A stretch of 64,000 nucleotides of DNA from positions 1 to 64,000 of the forward strand of contig CAIKMQ010000023.1 in the NCBI GenBank assembly GCA_903828565.1. Direction: 5' to 3'. Source of the stretch: an uncultured Leptolinea sp. Lineage in GTDB: Bacteria > Chloroflexota > Anaerolineae > Anaerolineales > Anaerolineaceae. The notes below the pieces were generated by a model. It worked only from the letters and a program-made list of their open reading frames with translations, searched no databases and was not told the DNA's origin. Shown here piece by piece: positions 33,289-43,205 of the stretch. A program made the translations under genes and the position numbers. The stretch's first letter is position 1, and each line of letters begins with the position of its first letter.

Positions 33289-35211
33289 ATGGAAAATGTG
33301 AAGCGAACAGGCTGGAAATTGATGCTTCTTGCCGGTCTGGCATTCGTGACCGTTCAGACTGCCCGGGTGATCCTTGGGCAGCTGTGGGGATTGTCCACGA
33401 ATTGGTCAGTGATCGCAATTGTTGCCACCCTGGGGATGGCGACTTTTTTTGCATCGATCGCCACACTTCTTTTTCATGAAAAAAGGTTAATCATTACTGG
33501 CTGGATAAGGCAATTGCCGGGTTGGCTGAAATACTCTCTCGCTTTTCTATCACTGACCATTCCACCTGCAGTCATCGTCTTTTCCCGCTGGGGAGCAAAG
33601 CTCTCAGATATCTGGCTGCGGATGGAATTGTTCATTTTCATCAGTACGCTCATCTGGCTGCTGTTCTTTGCACCGGAAGACGGACGGCATTCCATGGCTG
33701 GGCTTGTGTTGTGCGCATCCATCGCCGGATATGCCATGGCCGTCGCTGCCTGGCTGGCAACAGTCAGCACAAACCCATTTGGCCTTTCCTGGTCTGAAGG
33801 CAACCGTTTTTATGATTATTCTGTTATTTTTGGTAAAGATCTCTATCATTACGCCGGCCAGCTGACTGTTCCTTATAACTCGCCAGGCAGGTATGCTCTG
33901 TGGGGCTCTTTATTCCTCATCCCCGGGCTGCCCATCTGGGCTCACAGGTTGTGGAATGTGATCCTCTGGCTGGGGACACCCTTACTGCTCTCCGCATTGC
34001 TTTTTCGTCCGGTGGCTGACCGCACCTATCGCCGTGCTGCCACAATGTGGGGGGCAGTGTTCATCATGCAGGGACCGGTATACCCTCACCTGCTTGTCCC
34101 GATGATCCTTCTGGCGGTTTTCATCCATCGTAAGAATTTCTGGGCGCGTTTGTTGGCCGGAGCGGCCATCAGTTATTATGCAGGGAGCAGCCGCTTCACC
34201 TGGGCTATCCTGCCAGGCATCTGGCTGGTGATCGCCGACCTTGTGAATGAATATCCGCAGCGAAACGGCAGCTGGTGGAAGCGTTTGCTCCCCACGGTTG
34301 CACTCGGATTAGTTGGCATTCTACCCGGCATGAAAGATTCCTGGTTCCAATATGCCGGCGGCAGTGCGCTTTCCTCTGACCAACCTCTCCTCTGGAATCG
34401 ATTGCTGCCTAACCCAACCTACCCGGAAGGCATTTTGATCGGCGGCCTAATCGCGATGCTGCCCGTACTTGCTATTCTGCTGTGGGCATTAAACACGCGC
34501 TACTGGCGGATAAACTGGCTGGCTTTGCTGGCAATGGCTGCCGGGGTGGCAGGGACTTTAGTGATCGGCCTGATGGCCAGCGTAAAAATTGGAGGGGGTT
34601 CCAATCTGCACAACCTGGATATGTGCCTGTTGACGCTGTTATTCATTGCTTCGCTGGCGTTGGTGAAACTACCTGAAACAACCCTCCCACCTATCAACCA
34701 ACCTCATATATTATCCGGTTTTGTGTCGGCCTTTGTGATATTTGGGTTATTTATTCCGGGCTGGACCAGTTACCAGAATGGCACGCCTGTACAGAAGATC
34801 GATCCCGCACAGATCACAGACGCAATGAATGCAACTAAACTGGCTGTTTCTGAGGCAAAAAAGGGTGACGGTGAGATCCTTTTCCTGGATCAGCGCCAGC
34901 TGCTGACTTTTGGCTACATTCAAGATGTAGAGTTGATATCGGATTATGAAAAGAAATTCATGATGGATAATGCCATGGGCAACAACGCCGAGTATTTCGC
35001 CGCATTTGATGAAGACCTGCGAAATCATCGCTTCACACTGATCGTCAGTGACATCCAGAAGATTCAGCTACAAGACACCCGCAGTGCATTTAATGAAGAG
35101 AACAACGCCTACGTCCGCTGGGTGTCCACCCCCATTTTGCAGTACTATCGTCCGATCTACACAAATAAACAGATCAACTTGATGCTGCTGGTTCCAATAG
35201 GTGAACACTAA
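33289..35211 (+). CDS. polytopic membrane protein, GT-C-like
   Basis: 640 residues with roughly 12-13 hydrophobic helices over residues 10-500 and a hydrophilic C-terminal domain of about 130 residues. A loop after the fifth or sixth helix reads FGLSWSEGNRFYDYSVIFG, placing an acidic residue where GT-C enzymes keep their catalytic D/E. A second sign is LYHYAGQLTVPYNSPGRYAL. It resembles lipid-linked sugar transferases more than any transporter, but I cannot name a family. It has its own upstream TATAAT near 33246. Its stop overlaps the stop of the converging histidine kinase by 4 bp. Confidence 0.6.
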   Translation: MENVKRTGWKLMLLAGLAFVTVQTARVILGQLWGLSTNWSVIAIVATLGMATFFASIATLLFHEKRLIITGWIRQLPGWLKYSLAFLSLTIPPAVIVFSRWGAKLSDIWLRMELFIFISTLIWLLFFAPEDGRHSMAGLVLCASIAGYAMAVAAWLATVSTNPFGLSWSEGNRFYDYSVIFGKDLYHYAGQLTVPYNSPGRYALWGSLFLIPGLPIWAHRLWNVILWLGTPLLLSALLFRPVADRTYRRAATMWGAVFIMQGPVYPHLLVPMILLAVFIHRKNFWARLLAGAAISYYAGSSRFTWAILPGIWLVIADLVNEYPQRNGSWWKRLLPTVALGLVGILPGMKDSWFQYAGGSALSSDQPLLWNRLLPNPTYPEGILIGGLIAMLPVLAILLWALNTRYWRINWLALLAMAAGVAGTLVIGLMASVKIGGGSNLHNLDMCLLTLLFIASLALVKLPETTLPPINQPHILSGFVSAFVIFGLFIPGWTSYQNGTPVQKIDPAQITDAMNATKLAVSEAKKGDGEILFLDQRQLLTFGYIQDVELISDYEKKFMMDNAMGNNAEYFAAFDEDLRNHRFTLIVSDIQKIQLQDTRSAFNEENNAYVRWVSTPILQYYRPIYTNKQINLMLLVPIGEH

Positions 35212-38057
35212 GCCCGCTGCCGGGCCGGTAGCCACACCGTAAAGCACGAACCTTTCCCCAGCTGGGATACAGCAGAGACTTCACCGCTATGGTTTTCCAC
35301 AATCCCATTCACGATATATAATCCAATTCCGGTACCGGGGATTTCTTCATGGATGGCATTCGTGCCACGGAAAAATCGGGTGAACAGCAGGGGCAGGTCT
35401 TCGCTAGGAATACCCATCCCGGTATCCTCGATCTTGATCTCATACCCGTCTTTAACCTTATCAAGAGTGATGTTTACTTTTCCACCGCCCGGTGTGAATT
35501 TAACTGCATTACCGATCAGGTTGCCAAATACCTGTTTGAGCGCATTTTCATCCGCTTCAATCATGTACCCATCCCCCGGATGGGAAGGAGTCCCGGTAGA
35601 AAACTGGATATTCAGATCTTTACCACGGGTAGTGATGGCGGCATGATCAGCGGATTCTTTAAGCAAATGGGCCAGGTCAAATGTTCGGCAGTGTAAAACT
35701 GTTTGATTGTTTTCAAGCCGACCAGCAGTCAGCAAGTCTTCCACCAGGGTTCGTTCACGGGTGAGTTCATTCTTCAAGATTGCCCAGTACTCCGAGAATT
35801 CCTCCGGGGTTGGGTCGGCATCGATCAACTCCTTCATGAGCATCATAGTGGCAACCGGCGTGCGTAATTCGTGCGTCGCCCGGTTGATAAAATCTGATTT
35901 CATTTGTTCCAAGCGAACTCTTTCGGAAATATCACGAACGATGGTGGTGACTTCTTCCTTGCCGCTACGGATAAAACGGGCTTCAAAAAAGGAAGTTGCC
36001 CCATGCACAGAAAGCGAGTATTCCAGTGTCTGTATCTCTCCGGTATCCAGAGCACGATCAATGGAATAGACTGCCTGTTCTGCCATCTCAACACCCAATA
36101 CTTCACGCAGATTGGCACCGATGATCTTCTCCGGGCTCATTGCTAGAATCCTCGGAGTACTGGCTTTGTAATCCAGAAATGTGCCGTCGCGGTTGATGCG
36201 GAAGATCAGATCAGGCACTGCACTGAGCAAGGCCCGGTTACGGGCTTCACTTTGGAGAAGGCTGCTTTCCATCTGGCGTCGCATTAAGGCATTCGATATG
36301 ATATCCCCCACCATGTGGATCATCAGGATACTATCATGTGACCAGTAGCGTTGATGTGCGACAGAATCAAAACCCAGAAACCCGGAAAGTTTTTTATTCA
36401 GATGAATAGGTACTACTAGAATTGACTGAATGGATTGAGCCTGTAGAATCTCCCGCTCAGCTTCCGCTTCATCCGTCATTTCCGCAACGATCGGGATGTA
36501 AACATCTTCATTCCTGGTTAGTTTCCCGATCCACCACGGGAAAATGCTGAGGGGCAAGTCTTGCAGCATATCGATCGCCGGTTCCACCCCTGGCGCGCAC
36601 CATTCGTGGGTGTTGTTCATGGACTGTTGATCGTCATCGAAAAGGAACAGGTAACTGCGGTCTACCTTCTCAAATTCACCCACCATACCCAGTACCGCAG
36701 TGATCTCCTGATCTATCAGTTCGGTCGGCAGATTGATCAAACGCGTAGAACTCGTTGTAAGGATCTGTTCGAACTTGTTGCGGTATTCCAGCAGAGCTGT
36801 TTGATTCAGGCGTTCTTCTTCAGCCGCCATCCGCTCAGACATATTTCTGCTGATGCCTATCAAGACATCCTGGTTGCCCCAACGGCCGGGAGCAACACGA
36901 GTCTCCACGGGTAACAGGCTGCCGTCTTTGCGCAGGAGAGGAATCGGGCAAGACATCTGTGTACCAGCCAGCATCTCCTCGACTATTCGTCGGGCTTCTT
37001 CGCGCCGGTCTTCCGGATGGACCATCAGAACGCTTACATCTATTAATTCTTCCCAGGTGTATCCCAATTGTTCAAGCACCTGGCGGTTCACCTGGATGAT
37101 TCTGGCGGATTTGTCCAGGACAAAAATTAGGTCTTGCAAGGAATCAAACATGGATTGTAGTTCATCACGGTTCTCAATCAACACTTGCTGCATCTGGAAC
37201 CGGACGATCATATTGCCAATGCTTCCAGCAAGGTTTTCCAAAGCATGCCGTCGGACTGCCGGGATTTCAGCTTTGGAGTGTGAAGCTACTTGGATGCAAG
37301 CGACTACTTTCTCATCCGCAACCAGTGGAAGAAGCGCGAATGAGGTAACTTTTCCTTCCAATAATAATGGTTCTTTTAATCCCTGAATCTGGGACCGGGT
37401 GAAATAGATTGGCTTGCCACGCATGACCAGCGAATAATTCGGTGAGTCAGGCTGGTATGATTGCGCCTGTTTGATGAAACTTTCGGGCATACCCTGGTGA
37501 GAGATCAACTCCAATACTCCGGTGGTTGGTGAAAGCAGGTAGATGCCACCCGAGTCCATCCCTGAAACCTGGATGGCCATACTTAGGAAAGAAGGCAGCG
37601 CATCTGCCAGGGTAGATTTTTGAGTAAGGATGGCTGCGAGTTTCCGTTCCACCTCGGCGATCTCATCGGTTTGGCGGGGTGAGGAGACATCATGCGAGAT
37701 ACCCAATAAGCCGGTGATGCTTCCTTCTGAGTTTGTGATGGGGGTTTTGAGGGTCTCCATCAGGATCGGTGTTCCCTGTGGATTAACGATATATTCATTG
37801 AAACGGCAGGTTTGCCCAGTTTCGAAAACCTTCTGGTCTTGCCGCCGGAAAAGATTAGCCACCTCTTCCGGATAAATCTCCAGGTCCGTATGACCGAGGA
37901 TCTCCTTCAAACTCTTGCCAACCTGTTTCGATAGACTGGAATTCCCACCCAGATAAACGCTTTGTAAATCTTTAATAAATACTATGTCTGGTATAAAATC
38001 CAGTAGCTCAGAGATCATACCGATCTGTTCCAATAAGTTAACTGACTGCTTGGGCAT
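35208..38057 (-). CDS. soluble PAS-GAF-PAS-GAF-PAS sensor histidine kinase
   Basis: 949 residues from ATG 38057 (AAAGGAT site). Order: PAS (about 15-125, DFIPDIVFIKDLQ), GAF (about 150-290), PAS (about 305-420, SLQDLIFVLDKSARI), GAF (about 435-590), PAS (about 605-710, AVPDLIFRINRDGTFL), HisKA with H-box NRATHELRTPVATMM, and HATPase with N-box NLIGNAVKFTP, G1 DTGMGIPSED and G2 GTGIGLYIV. No transmembrane helix, so the signal is intracellular. It lies 82 bp downstream of the HD-GYP response regulator on the same strand, a likely cognate pair. Confidence 0.93.
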   Translation of the reverse strand: MPKQSVNLLEQIGMISELLDFIPDIVFIKDLQSVYLGGNSSLSKQVGKSLKEILGHTDLEIYPEEVANLFRRQDQKVFETGQTCRFNEYIVNPQGTPILMETLKTPITNSEGSITGLLGISHDVSSPRQTDEIAEVERKLAAILTQKSTLADALPSFLSMAIQVSGMDSGGIYLLSPTTGVLELISHQGMPESFIKQAQSYQPDSPNYSLVMRGKPIYFTRSQIQGLKEPLLLEGKVTSFALLPLVADEKVVACIQVASHSKAEIPAVRRHALENLAGSIGNMIVRFQMQQVLIENRDELQSMFDSLQDLIFVLDKSARIIQVNRQVLEQLGYTWEELIDVSVLMVHPEDRREEARRIVEEMLAGTQMSCPIPLLRKDGSLLPVETRVAPGRWGNQDVLIGISRNMSERMAAEEERLNQTALLEYRNKFEQILTTSSTRLINLPTELIDQEITAVLGMVGEFEKVDRSYLFLFDDDQQSMNNTHEWCAPGVEPAIDMLQDLPLSIFPWWIGKLTRNEDVYIPIVAEMTDEAEAEREILQAQSIQSILVVPIHLNKKLSGFLGFDSVAHQRYWSHDSILMIHMVGDIISNALMRRQMESSLLQSEARNRALLSAVPDLIFRINRDGTFLDYKASTPRILAMSPEKIIGANLREVLGVEMAEQAVYSIDRALDTGEIQTLEYSLSVHGATSFFEARFIRSGKEEVTTIVRDISERVRLEQMKSDFINRATHELRTPVATMMLMKELIDADPTPEEFSEYWAILKNELTRERTLVEDLLTAGRLENNQTVLHCRTFDLAHLLKESADHAAITTRGKDLNIQFSTGTPSHPGDGYMIEADENALKQVFGNLIGNAVKFTPGGGKVNITLDKVKDGYEIKIEDTGMGIPSEDLPLLFTRFFRGTNAIHEEIPGTGIGLYIVNGIVENHSGEVSAVSQLGKGSCFTVWLPARQRA

Positions 38058-38139
38058 GTGTCCGGATCCTTTCATCAGATCCTGTATCAGGTTGTGCGAT
38101 TACTGCGCCGAATAAAAAATGGCTATTTCGGTATTTTCC

Positions 38140-39228
38140 TCACCCTGCTTCTGACTGGACGTATTGTTGGTGTAGTTTTTCACTCTCGCTGATGATTTCC
38201 TGGAAGTGCGTTGCGAAGTGTTCCACGGCTGCAGGGTCAAATTGCTTTCCTGCCAGTGAGCGAATGATCTGCAATGAATTCTCTTCGGATATGGCTTCTT
38301 TATAAGGACGCTTGGAAGTTAATGCATCATAGACATCCACGATGGTAAAAATTCGAACGGAAATCGGGATCTGCTCACCAGCAAGGTGATTGGGGTACCC
38401 TTTACCATCCCAGCGTTCGTGGTGCATTAAAGGTATCTCGGTTGCGTTCTTCAATATCGGCACTGAAGAGAGCATGTGGCTGGCTACCAGCGGATGCTGG
38501 CGCATCAATTCCCATTCCTCTGCACTCAAAGGTCCGGGTTTATTCAAGACTTTATCCGGTATGGCCAGCTTGCCAATATCATGCAGGAAGGAGCCTTTGT
38601 ACATATTCTCTAAGAACGAGTCGTCGATATATCCCATGGACTTGGCAAGCGTAACAGCCAGGTTGGCCACGCGGGTTGTGTGCCCGACAGAGCGTTCATC
38701 CATCATCTCCACCGAGTAAGCCCATTGCTTGAACCGCTCGAAAGAAAAGCTTTTATCGGACTCAATGATCGCCCGGCGCATGCCCGTTTTGACCCGCCGT
38801 AAAATAGATTTGATCCGGGCAGCCAGGATGGTTGAATCCACCGGTTTGGTGATGTAATCTTCAGCTAGGCTTAACCCTGCCAGCATGCTGGCATCATCGT
38901 TTAATGCCGTCAGGAAGACAACGGGGATGAATTGGGTAACCGGGTCGATCTCAAGTGCTTTCTTTACCTGAAACCCGGTCATCTTGGGCATGTTGATATC
39001 CATCAGAATCAGATCGGGGCATTCTGATTGCGCTTTCGCGATTCCGGTAACCCCATCCGTTGCAGCGATAACCGTGAAATCTGCTTTGGTTAATAAACGT
39101 GAAATGCCAAAGAGGAAATTCGCGTCATCATCGATGACGAGTAATTTCGGGTTGCCTGGGATGTGGTCAGTGATCGGGTTATCCACGGATTTGTTATCTT
39201 CCAATGAGTTAGGTTCCTGTAACAACAA
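38140..39228 (-). CDS. response regulator with HD-GYP output domain
   Basis: Up to 362 residues. Receiver domain: LLVIDDDANF, phosphoacceptor Asp in LILMDINMPKMTG, Thr in VVFLTALND, Lys in YITKP. The HD-GYP domain follows with HTTRVANLAVTLA, HDIGKLAIPD and HHERWDGKGYPNHL, intact for cyclic-di-GMP phosphodiesterase. The start is uncertain: the frame opens with TTG at 39228, but a minus-strand TATAAT (39235-39230) sits only 1 nt upstream, so a later TTG (39204, AGGA upstream) or GTG (39186) is likelier. Even that removes nothing of the receiver. First gene of a pair with the histidine kinase. Confidence 0.92.
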   Translation of the reverse strand: MLLQEPNSLEDNKSVDNPITDHIPGNPKLLVIDDDANFLFGISRLLTKADFTVIAATDGVTGIAKAQSECPDLILMDINMPKMTGFQVKKALEIDPVTQFIPVVFLTALNDDASMLAGLSLAEDYITKPVDSTILAARIKSILRRVKTGMRRAIIESDKSFSFERFKQWAYSVEMMDERSVGHTTRVANLAVTLAKSMGYIDDSFLENMYKGSFLHDIGKLAIPDKVLNKPGPLSAEEWELMRQHPLVASHMLSSVPILKNATEIPLMHHERWDGKGYPNHLAGEQIPISVRIFTIVDVYDALTSKRPYKEAISEENSLQIIRSLAGKQFDPAAVEHFATHFQEIISESEKLHQQYVQSEAG

Positions 39229-39345
39229 TATTATAACGGATAGCTAACACAAACATAGCAGAGGCACCTCGTATTTTCGGTAAAAGTTTGTATTTATCAA
39301 TATTTTTTGTCGGAAAAGGAAGGAAATGGGTAAAATTCTGAATCG

Positions 39346-39933
39346 TCAATGCATCAGACTTGCAACCGCGGTGTATACGAGCAGGCCTGCCATAATCCAA
39401 TTGAGCACGCGGAAATAACGATTGAGCCAGCGGTGAAAGAGATGCCCGCCCAGTGCCCAGGCTGTGCAGGAGATGAACGCAATGAATGCCAGGCAAAAAG
39501 CAAACCCGGCGATTCCCCATGCACTGTTGTACTGACCGATGATGAAGAGGGAATATACCGTAATTCCATAGATGATTACTTTGACATTGAGCAGTGTCAT
39601 GATGAAACCACCCCAGAACGTATTGATGGATTTGCCCGCATGGGTATCATCACCCGGTTTAGACAACACGATCAGGATCGCCAGGATGATCAGATAAGCA
39701 GCACCCAACAGGTTGAGCCAGGTATGCGAACCGGGCAGCAAGTTGATGAGGGTAAGATTAAGAAAGCCACTTGCAAGCATCATCAACACGAATCCGCAAA
39801 AGATGCCCAGGATGTAAACAGTGGTTCTGCGGAATCCATCACGCATGGCATTCGCCATCGAGGTGATATTATTCGGGCCGGGGGTGAATGTGGTTACCAA
39901 TACATAAATGATAAAAGGGGTGAACTTTTCCAC
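39346..39933 (-). CDS. LysE/RhtB family amino-acid exporter
   Basis: 195 residues from GTG 39933 with AAGGA upstream. Six hydrophobic helices. The family hallmark FTPGPNNITSMANAMRDG starts near residue 18, in the first loop. Members export amino acids or derivatives (Lys, Thr, homoserine and others) and the substrate cannot be read out. The complete antisense reading frame across it (39349-39936) is a shadow. Monocistronic. Confidence 0.9.
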   Translation of the reverse strand: MEKFTPFIIYVLVTTFTPGPNNITSMANAMRDGFRRTTVYILGIFCGFVLMMLASGFLNLTLINLLPGSHTWLNLLGAAYLIILAILIVLSKPGDDTHAGKSINTFWGGFIMTLLNVKVIIYGITVYSLFIIGQYNSAWGIAGFAFCLAFIAFISCTAWALGGHLFHRWLNRYFRVLNWIMAGLLVYTAVASLMH

Positions 39934-40065
39934 TAGGTAAGGTCCTTATCAGGATAATAAATATAGCATAGATTTCATCAGGTCATTCTAGATATTCACC
40001 TCAAACAACCATTCCCCCACCGAATCGTTGTATACTGCAGGCATGAATTGTTCAGAAGGTCAAAT

Positions 40066-40959
40066 ATGCAGATGAGACTATTGGGAAGAACAGGCATCCA
40101 GGTGTCGGCGGTTGGTTACGGCTGCGGGGGATACTGGGGGCTGCCGTCCTTCCCTGAAGCGCAGGCAGAAGCTTTGGTTCATACCGCACTCGATGGCGGT
40201 GTGACTTTCTTTGATACCGGATCCAGTTACAGCAATGGGAATGCCGAACCCCGGCTGGGTCGAATTCTCGCTCATGTGGAGCAATCAGGTTTGCTGATCG
40301 GATCAAAAGCGGGTACCGTTTTTGCGGATGGCCGGTTGCATAAAGATTATTCTGCGATCTCCCTGAGAAGCCAGGTGGAAGCCAGCCTGCGTAACCTCCA
40401 CATGGAGCAGATTCCCCTGGTACAGCTGCATGGCATCCCCGCGGGGGATCCTCGCCCGGCTCTGGAAGCCCTCTGCCAGCTTAAAGCGGAGGGAAAGATC
40501 CGCCTGGTGGGTGCTTCCTGTGATGGAGCAGACCTGGAGAGAGCCATTACCAGCGGCCTTGTGGACGTTGTCATGCTGACTTACAACCTGCTGACACAAC
40601 ACGCTGCCCGTCAGATCGCGTTGGCCAATAATCATGGCTGCGGTATCCTGATCAAATCTCCCATGGCGCATACTCTGTACAGTTCGGAAGTCTTCAAATT
40701 ACGCAACCGCAGTGATGTGTGGAACCTGCTGCGGGTACTGAAGAATTACCCCGGTCAGATCATCCAGGGTTACAGGTATAAATTCCTGAACCAACAGCCG
40801 GATATCAATGCGCACGAAGCCGCGCTGCTTTTCGCGCTGCATGAGCAGGCATCTTGCGTGGTGATTGGCACGACCAACCGGCAACACCTGGAAGAGAATA
40901 TCCATGCCTTTTCACGGCAACTGCCGCAAGATCTTCGGGCCCGCATCGAAGCAGCCTGA
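40066..40959 (+). CDS. aldo/keto reductase
   Basis: 297 residues from ATG 40066, with AAGGT 6 nt upstream and TATACT at 40031-40036. AKR blocks: LGRTGIQVSAVGYGCGGYWG, the catalytic-type segment GGVTFFDTGSSYSNGNAEPRLG (Asp and Tyr of the tetrad), the Lys in LLIGSKAG, and VQLHGIP where the His normally sits. C-terminal NADPH-binding region SCVVIGTTNRQHLEENI. Reduces an aldehyde or ketone. The CoA-binding gene follows after 22 bp and probably belongs to the same transcript. Confidence 0.88.
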   Translation: MQMRLLGRTGIQVSAVGYGCGGYWGLPSFPEAQAEALVHTALDGGVTFFDTGSSYSNGNAEPRLGRILAHVEQSGLLIGSKAGTVFADGRLHKDYSAISLRSQVEASLRNLHMEQIPLVQLHGIPAGDPRPALEALCQLKAEGKIRLVGASCDGADLERAITSGLVDVVMLTYNLLTQHAARQIALANNHGCGILIKSPMAHTLYSSEVFKLRNRSDVWNLLRVLKNYPGQIIQGYRYKFLNQQPDINAHEAALLFALHEQASCVVIGTTNRQHLEENIHAFSRQLPQDLRARIEAA

Positions 40960-40981
40960 ATGAAAATATTCTGGAGACTGA

Positions 40982-41395
40982 ATGAATAAAGATATCGAGA
41001 ATTTCCTATCCGGGCACCGCATCGCTGTATTGGGTGCGTCCCAATCCGGCAATAAGGTCGGTAATTCGATCGTAAGAGACTTGTCCAAGAAGGGATACTC
41101 AGTCTTTCTTGTTCACCCATCCGCCAGTGAAATTGATGGCAGGAAGTGCTTTGCCAGCCTGAGCGAATTGCGCGGCCAGGTGGACGGTGTGGTGCTGTGC
41201 ATCCCGCCGGAGAAGGCGCGGACCGCAGTGATCGATGCAGCGGATGCCGGCATCACCCGGTTGTGGTTGCAAGAAGGCACTGTTTCACCCGAGGTGCTGG
41301 CTGCAGCCTATACCCGGGGAATGTCTGTGGTGGTCAACCGCTGCATCATGGTGTACGCCAGCCAGGTTTTAACCACCCGGGAATACTATAAATAA
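40982..41395 (+). CDS. CoA-binding (YccU-type) Rossmann protein
   Basis: 137 residues with GGAGACTGA just before the ATG. A single CoA-binding domain: HRIAVLGASQSGNKVGNSIVRDL (dinucleotide-type loop), GYSVFLVHPS, VDGVVLCIPPEKA, and LWLQEGTVSPEVLAAA near residue 95. The C-terminus VVNRCIMVYA matches the conserved NRC of YccU-like proteins. Biochemical role of the family is not established; it binds CoA or acyl-CoA. Ends at a hairpin terminator whose left arm overlaps the stop codon. Confidence 0.88.
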   Translation: MNKDIENFLSGHRIAVLGASQSGNKVGNSIVRDLSKKGYSVFLVHPSASEIDGRKCFASLSELRGQVDGVVLCIPPEKARTAVIDAADAGITRLWLQEGTVSPEVLAAAYTRGMSVVVNRCIMVYASQVLTTREYYK

Positions 41396-41430
41396 ATCCG
41401 CGCTTTGTTGGAGCGCGGATTTATTTATTA
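41390..41430. terminator. bidirectional terminator between the CoA-binding and uridine phosphorylase genes
   Basis: 15-bp perfect stem: AAATAAATCCGCGCT (41390-41404), 7-nt loop, AGCGCGGATTTATTT (41412-41426). The A/T base of the stem supplies U-tracts in both directions. It overlaps the stop of the upstream gene and lies 1 nt past the stop of the converging one. Confidence 0.82.
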
Positions 41431-42216
41431 TTTTATCTTTTGCCTGTCATTCGTGATGAGGATCTTCAGGGCTTCTACCGCCACCCGGATGACACCGTCC
41501 GGATCAAATTCTGCCATGTGTTTCTCTGCGGTATTGTCTGCCTGTTCTGCCAGGTCGTCCGCGTTGATGATCAACATGGCACCCCCGGCACGTTTGCGAT
41601 AAATGGATGAGAGAATGAACAATGCCGCAGATTCCATCTCGGAGCAGATAGCCCCGCCAGCGATAAAGGCTTTCCAGCGGGCTTCCAAACCGGGTGCCAA
41701 CGGCATACGGTTGCGTTCCACCTCACCGTAGAACGAATCTTTGCTCTGAGCGATACCAACATGGTGGCGTACTCCCAATCGCGCGGCTGCTTCGCGAAGG
41801 GCCGCAACCACATCCGGATCGGCCACTGCAGGAAATTCGATTGGCAGGTACTGTGAGGTAGTGCCTTCATCGCGGATCGAAGCGGTAATAATGGCAATAT
41901 CGCCCATGTGGGTATATGGCTGCATGGCACCGGAGGAACCTACACGGATGAAAGTTTCTGCGCCGGCATCCACCAGTTCTTCGATCGCAATCGCTGCGGA
42001 AGGGCAGCCGATACCAGTTGAAGTGACTGAAACTTTTTCTCCCAGCAAGGTGCCTGTCCAAGTGACATATTCACGGTTCTGTGCGACAAACCGCGGATTT
42101 TCAAAATAAGCGGCGATCTTCTCGCAGCGGCCGGGGTCCCCGGGTAAAAGAACATATCGGCCGATTTCACCGTTCTGTATATGCAAATGGAATTGCTTGC
42201 CTTCTTCATTCTTCAT
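41428..42216 (-). CDS. udp: uridine phosphorylase-type nucleoside phosphorylase
   Basis: 262 residues from ATG 42216 with GGAGATT. Opens YVLLPGDPGRCEKIAAYF, the phosphate-loop pattern of Udp, then VTSTGIGCPSAAIAIEEL, FIRVGSSGAM, RDEGTTSQYLP and SEMESAALFILSS (ribose-binding EMES). Cleaves a pyrimidine nucleoside to base and ribose-1-phosphate. The DEGTT block is closer to uridine than purine phosphorylases. Divergent from the cyclophilin gene across a 282-bp region in which I saw no strong promoter pair. Confidence 0.88.
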   Translation of the reverse strand: MKNEEGKQFHLHIQNGEIGRYVLLPGDPGRCEKIAAYFENPRFVAQNREYVTWTGTLLGEKVSVTSTGIGCPSAAIAIEELVDAGAETFIRVGSSGAMQPYTHMGDIAIITASIRDEGTTSQYLPIEFPAVADPDVVAALREAAARLGVRHHVGIAQSKDSFYGEVERNRMPLAPGLEARWKAFIAGGAICSEMESAALFILSSIYRKRAGGAMLIINADDLAEQADNTAEKHMAEFDPDGVIRVAVEALKILITNDRQKIK

Positions 42217-42498
42217 TGGAATCTCCTGAATAGTTTGAATTATAAAAGATAATTGGCGGGCTGCGTCCGGTTCTTTTTCCCCAACGCGTGAGGTGAATTA
42301 ATATAAGGAAGTTATAAGGAAGCGATAAACCTTGGTGCTGGAGGAAAATTAGTCTAAAGATGGGTGGTAAAATTCTCCAAGTTCTCTTTGCAGTTGAATC
42401 GGGCATCGTGCACCCAGCCTTTTTACCATATACTGTGCAATTACGATCCGCTGAAGAGAAGAAATACAAAATTTAGAAAATAACCAACGAGGTGTTTT

Positions 42499-43188
42499 AT
42501 GTCTGCGATGAAACAAAACTCCCAGTTGAATACGATTATCCAGGTCGTGGCTGGTATTCTGATCACCCTGGGGATGGTAGCCGGCTCTTACTACTTCATC
42601 CAGAAGAACCTGGTACTGGATGCGAAACGGTCAGCTGCAGCAACCCAACAGGCTGAACTAGAAGCCGCTGTTCAACAGGCAAATCAGTGGTCCACAATGC
42701 CCGAAGTAGTGATCAGTGCTGATATATCTTATAGCGCGACATTCACCATGGAAAAAGGTGGCCAATTTGTAGTTCAGTTGTATCCGGATAAAGCCTTTCT
42801 CACGGTGAACAGTTTTGTTTTCCTCGCCAACCAGGGATACTTTGACGGCACGACTTTTCACCGTGTGCTGGAAGGTTTCATGGCTCAGGGCGGGGACCCG
42901 ACCGGGACAGGCATGGGAGGGCCGGGTTATACATTCATCAACGAAGACAGCGACCTGACATTCGATAAAGCCGGTGTGGTCGCTATGGCGAATGCCGGCC
43001 GGGATACCAACGGCAGCCAGTTCTTCATCACCTTCGCGCCGGCAGAGTTTCTAAATGGAGATTACACCATCTTTGGACAGGTGGTCAGTGGTATGGATGT
43101 GGTCAATGCCATCACCCGGCGAGACCCGCAAGCCCAGCCGGATTACCAGGGTGATGTGATTACTTCCGTAACCATCAGCGAAGAATAA
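42499..43188 (+). CDS. membrane-anchored cyclophilin-type peptidyl-prolyl isomerase
   Basis: 229 residues. One N-terminal hydrophobic helix (about residues 11-33) anchors or exports it. Cyclophilin core: FVFLANQGYFDGTTFHRVLEGFMAQGGD, GGPGYTFINE, GVVAMANAGRDTNGSQFFITF, and a final VVSGMDVVNAI. The catalytic Arg (HRV) and QFFIT are intact. Expected to fold proline-containing proteins outside the cytoplasm. GAGGTG is the ribosome site. A terminator follows directly. Confidence 0.92.
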   Translation: MSAMKQNSQLNTIIQVVAGILITLGMVAGSYYFIQKNLVLDAKRSAAATQQAELEAAVQQANQWSTMPEVVISADISYSATFTMEKGGQFVVQLYPDKAFLTVNSFVFLANQGYFDGTTFHRVLEGFMAQGGDPTGTGMGGPGYTFINEDSDLTFDKAGVVAMANAGRDTNGSQFFITFAPAEFLNGDYTIFGQVVSGMDVVNAITRRDPQAQPDYQGDVITSVTISEE

Positions 43189-43205
43189 GCAACCAAATAT
43201 AACGA

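Noticed and set aside
39349-39936. A 195-codon plus-strand frame covering the whole LysE gene
   Set aside because: Perfect antisense overlap with an intact FTPGPNN exporter; amino-acid composition (Asp, Gln, His-rich) without domains indicates a shadow.
42217-42498. Possible small gene or riboswitch between udp and the cyclophilin gene
   Set aside because: 282 bp, no frame with a ribosome site and no recognisable aptamer; treated as plain intergenic DNA.
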